From the NCBI GenBank assembly GCA_007124105.1, contig SLFT01000024.1, positions 1 to 16,929 of the forward strand: DNA of 16,929 bases, given 5' to 3'. The stretch is from Candidatus Hydrogenedentota bacterium. GTDB lineage: Bacteria; Hydrogenedentota; Hydrogenedentia; Hydrogenedentales; CAITNO01. The position numbers and the translations under genes are program-made. Below are positions 6,454-13,539 of the stretch, piece by piece. The notes below the pieces were generated by a model. It did not search any database. It was not told the DNA's origin and saw only the letters and a program-made list of their open reading frames with translations. How positions within the stretch are numbered: the stretch's first letter is position 1; each line of letters begins with the position of its first letter.

Positions 6454-8331
6454 TTATTCCGCCTCCAACAACTCTTTTTCACGTGCGGTGAACCTGCGTC
6501 CCTGTCCCCTCTCGCTTGTATCCTCAAGCAGAACGGAGCGCCGGGTAATGCTTTGCACGAGAAAGCGGTCCTGCAACAGCTCATTTTCGGAAACGGTTTG
6601 CGTCTCCTGGGAAACATAGGGATTGTTTAAGCGGAATGTAGCCGTGATCGGCTCGTCATCACGATTAATCTCCCACAGCATAAAACGGAAATAGGCGGCT
6701 TCCCGTTCAAGCGCCTCTCTAAGTTCCATAATGCGCGGGTCGTTATCAAACTCGCTGACCCACTCCAGGTCTTCCCGTGCGCTGTCAAGATGCTCGAAAC
6801 TGAAAGGCCGTGAAAATGCGCGCCCTTCGATATCTGCAAGCGCATGGTTGCGCAGCGCCTCGACGCGCGCGCGCTGGGTGAGCGTCCTGTCATGGCTATA
6901 TCGTTCCAGTGCCGCCAGATAGACCTCAACGATAGTCAAATCACCGGTTAGTAATTCGCTGATATCTTCGGGCAGTACGGGCATTTCAAAACGTGTGTCG
7001 GGATATACGTACTCTTCGATACGTGGGCGGGTGTACCCGCTGGTTAAGTATAGTATAAGCGCGATAGTCAGCAAAGCAACCACTGCGATAATAATTTTGA
7101 TCTGGAAACTACTGAGTATCGCGGCCGCTTGTTTCTGTTCTGGTTTTTTCTTTGCTTGAGACGGTTTTGCGGCGGTATCAAAAGTGAAATCAGCCATTGC
7201 TGATGATGGCACGATATCGCTGTCCATGTCGGAATCAGACGCTGAGATTCTTCGGATAAACGCCGTGTCCGGTTGTGACGATGCGCTGTCCTGACTCTCG
7301 CGCGCGAACGCCTTCATTGCGTCGCTGAAAACGTTGAGCGCCGGCGATTGCGATGAGCCGGCATCGCTTGCGGAATCCTTGCTGCCGCCTCCCCCGGACG
7401 AGGAACTGAAGTGCAGCCCTTCAATGATGGGGCGTAGCGCTTCACGCAGTTCGGAAGCGTTGTTGTAGCGTTTGTCGCGCTCCGGCGCCAGACATTTCAT
7501 GACAACAGCGTCAAGCTCGAGAGGCGTTTCATCGTTTAACTGGGATATAGGCTGTGGGATATTGCCGGGTACGCTGCCTGTTAACAATTCGTACATAACG
7601 ACGCCGATACTATAAATATCAGCGCGGGAATCAATGTCCGGGAGGTTGCACATTTGCTCAGGCGCCATATAGTACGGCGTCCCCACAACAGAGCCGCTTT
7701 GCTTGTCATCGCGTTTATCACGAAGTTTTGATATGCCGAAATCCATCAGTTTTATATTATTGCCCCTGGTGATCATTATGTTGTCGGGCTTGATGTCGCG
7801 ATGGATGGTAAAATGATGCGCGTATTTCAGGGCAATGCACAACTGGATTATGATGTGCAGCGACTGGCGCAGCGGAAGGCGTTCCCCCTTTTTGAGTTTA
7901 TCCAGTTTATCGCGAAGAGAGACCCCCTCCACATATTCCATGGAAATGAACATGCGCGGTCCCATGGTGCCGAAGTCATGTACGCGTACAATATTGGGAT
8001 GCGCAATTTTTCGGGTGATGCGGACTTCATTGATAAAGCGATCAACCACTTCCTGTTCTGCGGCAAACCCGGGCAGCAACACCTTGAAGGCAAGGTCTTC
8101 GTCCAATACGCGGTCGTGTACCTTGTAAATTGAACCCATGCCGCCACGCCCGATTAACTTCAGCACTGAATAGCGGTCATTGATAATATCGCCCGGCTTA
8201 AACTCATCGCTATCGTGTTCGTCGTCCGGCGCCTCGCTCAGTTCATCGGTTAACGCTGCGCCGCACTCGGCGCATTTGACGGCATCAGCTGGGTTTTCGG
8301 CAAGGCACTCTGTGCATGTACGCTTGGCCAT
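6454..8331 (-). CDS. Zinc-ribbon transmembrane Ser/Thr protein kinase (Hanks type)
   Basis: A 625-residue PknB-like kinase. In order: a zinc ribbon with Cys6, Cys9, Cys20, Cys23; an acidic linker; a kinase domain (about 54-305) with glycine loop GRGGMGSIYK (61-70), Lys83, HRDIKPDN (177-184, Asp179 catalytic), DFG (197-199), GTPYYMAPE (217-225) and DIYSIGVVMYELLTG; a Ser/Gly/Asp-rich linker (308-375) that could be autophosphorylated; a Lys-rich juxtamembrane stretch; one transmembrane helix (about 411-430); and an extracytoplasmic domain (about 438-625). That last domain is homologous to the C-terminal half of the neighbouring zinc-ribbon protein, not to PASTA, TPR or WD repeats. All catalytic residues are intact. 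I chose ATG 8329-8331 because AAGGA sits upstream and the zinc ribbon begins there; the frame extends 23 codons further back. It should phosphorylate cytoplasmic targets in response to an envelope signal; the targets are unknown. Confidence 0.93.
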   Translation of the reverse strand: MAKRTCTECLAENPADAVKCAECGAALTDELSEAPDDEHDSDEFKPGDIINDRYSVLKLIGRGGMGSIYKVHDRVLDEDLAFKVLLPGFAAEQEVVDRFINEVRITRKIAHPNIVRVHDFGTMGPRMFISMEYVEGVSLRDKLDKLKKGERLPLRQSLHIIIQLCIALKYAHHFTIHRDIKPDNIMITRGNNIKLMDFGISKLRDKRDDKQSGSVVGTPYYMAPEQMCNLPDIDSRADIYSIGVVMYELLTGSVPGNIPQPISQLNDETPLELDAVVMKCLAPERDKRYNNASELREALRPIIEGLHFSSSSGGGGSKDSASDAGSSQSPALNVFSDAMKAFARESQDSASSQPDTAFIRRISASDSDMDSDIVPSSAMADFTFDTAAKPSQAKKKPEQKQAAAILSSFQIKIIIAVVALLTIALILYLTSGYTRPRIEEYVYPDTRFEMPVLPEDISELLTGDLTIVEVYLAALERYSHDRTLTQRARVEALRNHALADIEGRAFSRPFSFEHLDSAREDLEWVSEFDNDPRIMELREALEREAAYFRFMLWEINRDDEPITATFRLNNPYVSQETQTVSENELLQDRFLVQSITRRSVLLEDTSERGQGRRFTAREKELLEAE

Positions 8332-8467
8332 TAAATTTCCTTGGCATTGCTTGCTAACGTAATGTGTAATCGTGTTTGTTGTGGAACTGGCCGCAGGCAA
8401 TCAGGAACGTACTGTTCAAGAAAACATACGCGCCCGCAATTTCGCTGCGCACACAATTCTCACATAC

Positions 8468-8494
8468 AGTATAGTAAACGATAGTTGCCGCCAA
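8468..8494 (-). promoter_or_regulatory. Possible promoter of the kinase gene
   Basis: On the minus strand, TTGGCG (8489-8494) and TATACT (8468-8473) are separated by a short 15-base spacer. It would give a leader of about 130 bases. The -10 is good, but the spacing lowers confidence. Confidence 0.3.
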
Positions 8495-8616
8495 ATACAA
8501 GGCGACAAGATGCGTACCCAACGCTGCTGCCTTAGGGGTGGCTTGCAGTTGCCGTGACGCGCAGAAATATGGTGTGGCGTGTGCAATGAGGCGCGGCGAT
8601 TGTCGGGGACATGATA

Positions 8617-8664
8617 GGCCGCCGGTATGTAGATTGCCGGAACAGATAGACAATATGGGCGGCC
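8617..8664. repeat. Inverted repeat GGCCGCC ... GGCGGCC
   Basis: Perfect 7-base arms (8617-8623 and 8658-8664) enclose 34 bases, which themselves contain two CCGG copies and an ATTG/CAAT pair. It lies immediately after the stop of the zinc-ribbon membrane protein gene. It may cap or attenuate that transcript before the kinase gene; there is no T-run on the minus strand. Confidence 0.35.
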
Positions 8665-8671
8665 CTTTTCG

Positions 8672-9775
8672 CTACAAAAGCGCTTCCACCGGTTGCAGCG
8701 GACGGGCAAGAATCTGACGCCCAGCGCCGCGGGCGCTGATGTCTTCCAGTATCACTTCACGGGGCGTGATGCGTTTGACCAGGAATCTGTCTTGCAGCAG
8801 GTCGCCTACAGCAACCACTTGGGCTCTTTCAGTCGTAAATGGATTGTTCAGACGAAATGAAGCCGATTCATCCTCTATATCAATGCTGGTTAAAATGAAT
8901 TTGAAACAGGCGGCCTCGCGGTTTATCTCCTCGAGCAACTGGGTGATGCGCCCGTTGGAATCAAACGCTGCTGCCCGGGTAATGTCGGCGGACGCTTGAT
9001 TCAATTTTTCCATATCAAAGGGCTTGGAAAATGCGTTGTCCTCTACATGCTTAATCAAACGTTGACGCATCGTTTCGGCAATCTCCCGATTCTCGTCCGT
9101 GGCGTTATGGCGCAAGGCGATAAGCGCTTCTTCGAGCACCTCGGTCAGTGGTGTTCCCGCCGCGTAAAACTCAGCGGCGCGATTAGGATAAACAAAGTCT
9201 TCTTGTGCGCTTTGGGGACTGATGATATTGCGGATACGGGCCCAGGCGAAGTCGGTTCCAAAATAAAGCAGGATTAAGCCCGCTACGATGCCGGCGACCA
9301 CCAGTGTCCTGCGACCGATCAAGTCAAACGCTGTGGCCTGTGGTGAGTTCATCCTTTGCGACCGGGTTGGCAATGTATCTGATGACAGAATGCGGTTCTC
9401 GGCATCAAGTTCAGGAAGCCCCGTACCGTGTTCATGTTTTTCCTCGGATTGTGGCTCAGATTTTAACTGCCACCGGAAAAAGGATTTGCTTGCAGCCGCC
9501 TGCTGTCTCCGTTCTTGCGCTTGCAGCTGTGCCCGTTCTTCGGAGATGAACGCGTCAAGCGCCTCGGCTACATTGTCTGAGAGGGTATATGTGGATTTGT
9601 ATTCGCCGCCCAGATCCTTTACGGTAAAGGTTTCCTGCTCCTTGCGCGGACGACCCACTTCCGCGCCACAGAAACGGCAGCGCACTGCGAGGATACTGAT
9701 GGGCATGCGGCATACGGGACATAACCGGGTTGGGTCCTTTGCGCTCCCTTGGTCTCTATTAACGCTTTCTGGCAT
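8672..9775 (-). CDS. Zinc-ribbon single-pass membrane protein, paralogous to the kinase ectodomain
   Basis: A 367-residue protein of no named family known to me. Its plan is a zinc ribbon (Cys19, Cys22, Cys33, Cys36); a cytoplasmic region with a Thr/Ser-containing stretch (about 49-66) and a predicted helical or coiled-coil Gln/Glu/Arg/Ala-rich segment (about 68-96); one transmembrane helix (about 157-173); and an extracytoplasmic domain (about 190-355). The last domain aligns with residues 438-612 of the downstream kinase: FVYP versus YVYP; AFSKPF versus AFSRPF; INREAACFKFIL versus LEREAAYFRFML; FRLNNPF versus FRLNNPY; LLQDRFLV identical in both; and EDISARGAGRQ versus EDTSERGQGRR. The ATG is preceded by an ideal AGGAGGG. 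It likely works with the kinase, for example as a co-receptor or phosphorylated partner, but that is inference from the shared domain and gene order. Confidence 0.88.
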   Translation of the reverse strand: MPESVNRDQGSAKDPTRLCPVCRMPISILAVRCRFCGAEVGRPRKEQETFTVKDLGGEYKSTYTLSDNVAEALDAFISEERAQLQAQERRQQAAASKSFFRWQLKSEPQSEEKHEHGTGLPELDAENRILSSDTLPTRSQRMNSPQATAFDLIGRRTLVVAGIVAGLILLYFGTDFAWARIRNIISPQSAQEDFVYPNRAAEFYAAGTPLTEVLEEALIALRHNATDENREIAETMRQRLIKHVEDNAFSKPFDMEKLNQASADITRAAAFDSNGRITQLLEEINREAACFKFILTSIDIEDESASFRLNNPFTTERAQVVAVGDLLQDRFLVKRITPREVILEDISARGAGRQILARPLQPVEALL

Positions 9776-9837
9776 ACCGCACCCTCCTGCTAGTTAGTCT
9801 GATACACTCACCGATAGTTTATCATAGTACGCCAATT

Positions 9838-9866
9838 AGTATAAACGCTTATACAGATAAATGCAA
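9838..9866 (-). promoter_or_regulatory. Putative promoter of the zinc-ribbon protein/kinase cluster
   Basis: Minus strand: TTGCAT (9861-9866), 17-base spacer, TATACT (9838-9843), in an AT-rich divergent region. The leader before the ATG at 9775 would be about 55 bases. Confidence 0.4.
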
Positions 9867-9894
9867 CCCTAAAAAACGTACAAAAGAAAATGTG

Positions 9895-9923
9895 TTGCGT
9901 CGGTTAGTGTGATAGCTTACAAT
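9895..9923 (+). promoter_or_regulatory. Putative promoter of the yqeY gene
   Basis: TTGCGT (9895-9900), 17-base spacer, TACAAT (9918-9923), followed by a leader of about 50 bases to the ATG at 9980. The spacing is ideal and the -10 matches five of six bases. Confidence 0.45.
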
Positions 9924-9979
9924 AAAGGGCTCGTTCCTTCATTTCTTTTTCGTGTTAAAACAACCGTGGAGACAATACA

Positions 9980-10426
9980 ATGACGATTCGCGAACAGATT
10001 CAAAATGCAATCATTGCGGCAACAAAAGCGCGTGAGCTTACACGTCTGGAAACATTGCGTATGGCAAAAGGCGCCCTGCTGGTCAAGGAAAAGGCCAAGA
10101 ACAAATTGGAGGATATGACAGATGAGGATGTGGTGGAAACGCTTCGCGCTGAAGTGAGAAAACGACGCCAGAGCATGGAGATTTACGCGGAGCATGGAAA
10201 GGAAGAAGAGGTAGAGGCGTTGCGCACGGAAATTTCTGTCATCGAAGAATTCTTGCCGCGTCAATTATCGGAGGAGGAAATTGAGGAGAGGGTACGCACT
10301 TATCGTGCCGAACATCCGGAGATCAACCATGCAGGTAAATTCACAGGTATAATGAAAAAAGAACTGGGGGATGAAGCCGACGGCAAAATACTGAATGTTG
10401 TTTGTCGGCGTGTCCTTGGGCAATAA
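9980..10426 (+). CDS. yqeY: YqeY (GatB/YqeY domain) protein
   Basis: A 148-residue stand-alone member of the GatB/YqeY family, at the usual length. It is all-helical: an N-terminal helical bundle (about 1-90) with the KEK...DEDVVETLRAEVRKRRQS stretch, then the linker EFLPRQLSEEEIEERV (about 90-105), and the C-terminal QAD-like subdomain with GKFTGIMKKEL and DGKILNVVCRRVL. The same fold forms the tail of GatB in the tRNA-dependent amidotransferase and is appended to some glutaminyl-tRNA synthetases, where it contacts tRNA; the role of the free protein is not established. GGAG lies eight bases before the ATG. A glutamyl-tRNA synthetase gene follows two genes later, which is compatible with a tRNA-linked role but not proof. 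Confidence 0.93.
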   Translation: MTIREQIQNAIIAATKARELTRLETLRMAKGALLVKEKAKNKLEDMTDEDVVETLRAEVRKRRQSMEIYAEHGKEEEVEALRTEISVIEEFLPRQLSEEEIEERVRTYRAEHPEINHAGKFTGIMKKELGDEADGKILNVVCRRVLGQ

Positions 10427-10470
10427 ATGGTGGTATGTATCTAGCGCATTAGAAAAATGAAAGTCTATGT

Positions 10471-10499
10471 TTGATATGAGGCGGCCTGGTGTGTATACT
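10471..10499 (+). promoter_or_regulatory. Strong sigma70-type promoter P1 upstream of citrate synthase
   Basis: TTGATA (10471-10476), 17-base spacer, TATACT (10494-10499). Both hexamers match five of six consensus bases. It would produce a leader of about 158 bases. Confidence 0.6.
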
Positions 10500-10608
10500 C
10501 TGTCCGGTTCCACTACAGGGCTTATGTGGAAAGCGCAAGTGATCATTCGGAGCGCGAACGCCGCGAGAAAGACTCTCGGGCTCACTGCGTCGCACTTTCG
10601 AGGGCGAT

Positions 10609-10636
10609 TTGGCGGTGTATATAGTCCGCAGATAAT
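10609..10636 (+). promoter_or_regulatory. Possible second promoter P2 for citrate synthase
   Basis: TTGGCG (10609-10614), 16-base spacer, GATAAT (10631-10636). Transcription would start near 10643, about 20 bases before the ATG and just ahead of the GGGAG ribosome binding site. Confidence 0.35.
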
Positions 10637-10663
10637 TAGCAAACAACCACGGGAGAAATATGT

Positions 10664-11935
10664 ATGGATAAGGCCAAACTGATACTGGACGGCAAGGAAT
10701 ATGAGTTGCCCGTTATTGTGGGCAGTGAAAATGAAGTGGGTATTGATGTCCGCAAACTGCGGGATATCAGTGGCGCTGTAACCTATGATCCTGGTTTCGC
10801 CAACACAGGCGCATGTCGCAGCGCCATCACCTATATTGACGGCGACAAGGGGATTTTGCGGTACCGGGGCTATCCCATCGAGGAACTGGCGGGCAAAGTG
10901 CGCTTTTCAGCGGCTGCTTACCTGTTAATTTATGGGCGGCTCCCGACTGAATTGGAGTTTCTTGAATGGCGTAAACAGTTGACGCTCAACAGTTTTATTC
11001 ATGCCAGCCAGGTAAATTTCTTTGACAATTTCAGTGCGCTGGCCCATCCCATGAATATCCTTGGCTCAATGGTATCGTCCATGTCGGCCTTTTATCCCGG
11101 CGAGGCGGATGACAAAGACCTCATTCATCATAATATACAGCGTCTTATCGGTCAGGTAAAGACCATTGCCGCGTTTTCGTATCGAAAATCGGTGGGATTG
11201 CCGTATATTTATCCCCGAACCGACCACAGCTATGCGGCAAATTTCCTGCGTATGATGTTTGCCACGCCTGCCGAGGAATATGTGGTGCCAAAGGTGATGG
11301 AAGATGCGCTGGACATGTTGCTCACGCTGCACATGGACCACGAACAGAACTGTAGTACGTCAACGGTGCGCATGGTGTCGAGCACGATGTCAAACATTTA
11401 CGCTTCCGTATCGGCGGGGATCAACGCCTTGTGGGGCCGGTTGCATGGCGGCGCAAACGAAGCAGTGTTGAACATGTTGAACCAAATTGCCGAAGACAAC
11501 GCGGACTACATGAAGTATGTAGAGTTGGCGAAGAAGAAGGACGATCCCTTCAAAATGATGGGGTTCGGCCACCGCGTCTACAAAAACTTCGATCCTAGGG
11601 CGAAAATACTGAAGAAAGCCGTTGACAATGTGTTGACCGAAATGGGCATTCACGATCCCTTGTTGGATGTGGCGAAATCCCTCGAGGAAGTGGCGCTGAA
11701 GGACGAGTTCTTCATCGAGCGTAAACTCTATCCAAACGTTGATTTCTATAGCGGGATACTCTATCGCGCCCTGGGCATACCTCGTGAAATGTTTACGGTA
11801 CTGTTTGCCATCGGGCGTATGCCGGGATGGATCGCCCATTTCCTGGAAATGCGCGCCGATCCCGATTTGCGTATTCAGCGCCCCCGACAAATTTATATTG
11901 GCGAAAACATTCGCCACTATGGAACGGAAGAATAG
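10664..11935 (+). CDS. gltA: Citrate synthase
   Basis: Condenses acetyl-CoA with oxaloacetate to citrate in the cytoplasm, the entry step of the TCA cycle. At 423 residues it has the length of the E. coli-type (type II, typically hexameric) enzymes and keeps their N-terminal beta-rich domain (residues 1-45). The catalytic triad is in place: His261 in GRLHGGANE, His303 in GFGHRVYKNFDPRA, and Asp360 in PNVDFYSG. HMDHEQNCSTSTVR (223-236) holds the oxaloacetate-binding His226. Near the C-terminus RIQRPRQIYIG (403-413) is the usual CoA/citrate-binding end. The ATG follows GGGAG at suitable distance. Two promoter candidates precede it. It leads a block with gltX and two sugar kinases, 113 bases ahead of gltX. 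Confidence 0.98.
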   Translation: MDKAKLILDGKEYELPVIVGSENEVGIDVRKLRDISGAVTYDPGFANTGACRSAITYIDGDKGILRYRGYPIEELAGKVRFSAAAYLLIYGRLPTELEFLEWRKQLTLNSFIHASQVNFFDNFSALAHPMNILGSMVSSMSAFYPGEADDKDLIHHNIQRLIGQVKTIAAFSYRKSVGLPYIYPRTDHSYAANFLRMMFATPAEEYVVPKVMEDALDMLLTLHMDHEQNCSTSTVRMVSSTMSNIYASVSAGINALWGRLHGGANEAVLNMLNQIAEDNADYMKYVELAKKKDDPFKMMGFGHRVYKNFDPRAKILKKAVDNVLTEMGIHDPLLDVAKSLEEVALKDEFFIERKLYPNVDFYSGILYRALGIPREMFTVLFAIGRMPGWIAHFLEMRADPDLRIQRPRQIYIGENIRHYGTEE

Positions 11936-11969
11936 ACGGACTACTTGTTCAGAACCGTGCCCCGCGCAT

Positions 11970-12006
11970 GTGCGCAATAGCATTTGTACTTCAATGTTTT
12001 GCGCAC
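11970..12006 (+). repeat. Stem-loop between gltA and gltX
   Basis: GTGCGCAA (11970-11977) pairs perfectly with TTGCGCAC (11999-12006), and CATT (11981-11984) pairs with AATG (11993-11996) inside it, leaving an 8-base loop. No T-run follows, so it is not a standard terminator. It may be a processing or mRNA-stabilising hairpin, or a leaky terminator that lowers gltX expression relative to gltA. An upstream GCGCA (11964-11968) could compete for the TGCGC arm. Confidence 0.45.
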
Positions 12007-12048
12007 CGTCCTGTTCACCCTTGAGTAATCAGGAAGAAGGTTTGTTGC

Positions 12049-13539
12049 ATGACAGAAAAGAAAATACGTTGCCGTATTGCACCATCGCCGTCCGGCTTTT
12101 TGCATATTGGTACGGCGAAAACCGCTTTATACAACTGGCTTTTTGCGCGCAGCCAGGACGGCGCTTTTATCCTCCGGCTGGAGGACACCGACGCGGAGCG
12201 CACCGACGAACAGTACGTGGACGCTATGTGCGAAGGGTTCCGATGGCTGGGCATTGATTGGGATGAAGGCCCAAAATTCGGCGACGAGCCGCAGAAGGGC
12301 GCTTATGGCCCATACCGTCAATCAGAACGAAGCCACTTTTATCAACGCGAAGCCGAACGGCTGCTCCAGGAGGGGAAGGCTTATAAATGCTTCTGTACCC
12401 GCGAGGAGATTGACGCAATGCGCGAGCAGGCCGCCCGTGAAAAACGCCCGCCGCGCTATACGGGAAAATGCCGAAACCTGACGCCAGACGAGATTGCGGC
12501 AAAAGGCGAGACGCCTTACAGCATACGCTTCCGCGTACCCGAAGGCGAGACCGTGGTCGAGGATGTTATCCAGGGGCCTGTGCGCTTTAACAACAAGGAA
12601 TATGACGACTTCATCATTGTAAAGCCTAATGGCGCAGCTATTTTCCATCTGGCTGTGGTGGTTGACGATGGGCTGATGGAAATATCGCACATCATTCGCG
12701 GCGACGATCATCTGACCAACGCGGGACGGCATGTCATGTTGTTTAACGCGCTCGGGTATCCGCTGCCCAAATTCGCGCATCATCCGCTGGTGCATGATGA
12801 ACAGGGACGCAAGTACAGTAAACGCCTGCACGGCGCCAATGTACTCGACTGGCGTGAAGATGGATATCTGCCTGAAACGCTTATCAACTATATTGCTCTG
12901 CTCGGTTGGACGTCCGAGGAAGAGGGACGCGAGTTCTTTAGCCTGGAAGAGCTCAAGGGGATGTTTACGCTCAAACGACTGACAAAATCACCCGCGCGCT
13001 TTGACCGCAAAAAACTTGACTGGTTGAACGGACAGCATATACGCATGTTGAGCCCGGAACAGCTCCGCGACCGGGTCGTGCCCATCATGCGAAAGCATAA
13101 TCTTGATGTAGACGCGCGGCAGCAGGAATGGCTGTTGGAAGTGGTTTCTATCTGTCAGGAAAAGATTCCTACCTTAAATCATATTGTCGGTTACACGGAT
13201 TTCTTTTTCGAACGGCCAGCGACGTATGACGAAAAAGGGACGCGCAAGTTCTTTGAAAAAGAGGAATCGGTGCTGTGGTTGCAGACGGCCATTGAATGTA
13301 TGCAACAGGCCGACGTCTGGGACCACCAAACGCTTAAAGCGCAATATGAAGCGGATGCGGCCGCCAAAGAGATTAAGATTGGCGCGTTGGTGAATACGAC
13401 CCGACTTGCGCTCACGGGGAAGACCGTGGGACCGGGGTTGTACGAACTGACCGCATTGCTTGGACGGGACGAGGCGCTGGCGCGGATGGAACGGGCGTTG
13501 ACGTTTATCCAGCAGCAATCAGGAGACACACAAACATGA
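12049..13539 (+). CDS. gltX: Glutamyl-tRNA synthetase
   Basis: Class I synthetase that charges tRNA with glutamate using ATP. At 496 residues it has the normal length. The N-terminal Rossmann domain has RIAPSPSGFLHIGTAKTALYNW with the HIGH-type motif HIGT (19-22), LRLEDTD (42-48) and the KMSKS-type loop KYSKR (255-259), a GluRS-like variant. CFC (114-116) with Tyr137 and Cys141 matches the zinc-binding site of E. coli GluRS in spacing. IIRGDDHLTNAGRH (215-228) and the helical anticodon-binding half (about 320-496) follow. Whether it is discriminating, or also charges tRNA-Gln for amidotransferase conversion, cannot be told by eye. The start has AAGG eight bases upstream. Its stop overlaps the next start (ATGA), coupling it to the glucokinase gene. 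Confidence 0.98.
   Translation: MTEKKIRCRIAPSPSGFLHIGTAKTALYNWLFARSQDGAFILRLEDTDAERTDEQYVDAMCEGFRWLGIDWDEGPKFGDEPQKGAYGPYRQSERSHFYQREAERLLQEGKAYKCFCTREEIDAMREQAAREKRPPRYTGKCRNLTPDEIAAKGETPYSIRFRVPEGETVVEDVIQGPVRFNNKEYDDFIIVKPNGAAIFHLAVVVDDGLMEISHIIRGDDHLTNAGRHVMLFNALGYPLPKFAHHPLVHDEQGRKYSKRLHGANVLDWREDGYLPETLINYIALLGWTSEEEGREFFSLEELKGMFTLKRLTKSPARFDRKKLDWLNGQHIRMLSPEQLRDRVVPIMRKHNLDVDARQQEWLLEVVSICQEKIPTLNHIVGYTDFFFERPATYDEKGTRKFFEKEESVLWLQTAIECMQQADVWDHQTLKAQYEADAAAKEIKIGALVNTTRLALTGKTVGPGLYELTALLGRDEALARMERALTFIQQQSGDTQT

Larger units (their letters stand above)
8332..8671. other. 340-base intergenic region upstream of the kinase gene
   Basis: No convincing gene is present. It contains a possible kinase promoter (8468-8494) and a long inverted repeat (8617-8664). 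A minus-strand frame with a TTG start (8354-8653) has AAAGGG at a reasonable distance, but its Cys-rich, low-regularity peptide looks like chance. Confidence 0.5.

Noticed and set aside
8354..8653. Possible small gene (TTG start, 99 codons) between the zinc-ribbon and kinase genes
   Set aside because: There is an AAAGGG upstream, but the peptide is Cys-rich, irregular and matches nothing I know; it also contains the kinase promoter candidate.
10507..10663. Riboswitch or tRNA in the citrate synthase leader
   Set aside because: Short stems exist, but no tRNA T-loop (GTTCGA) and no riboswitch core that I recognise.
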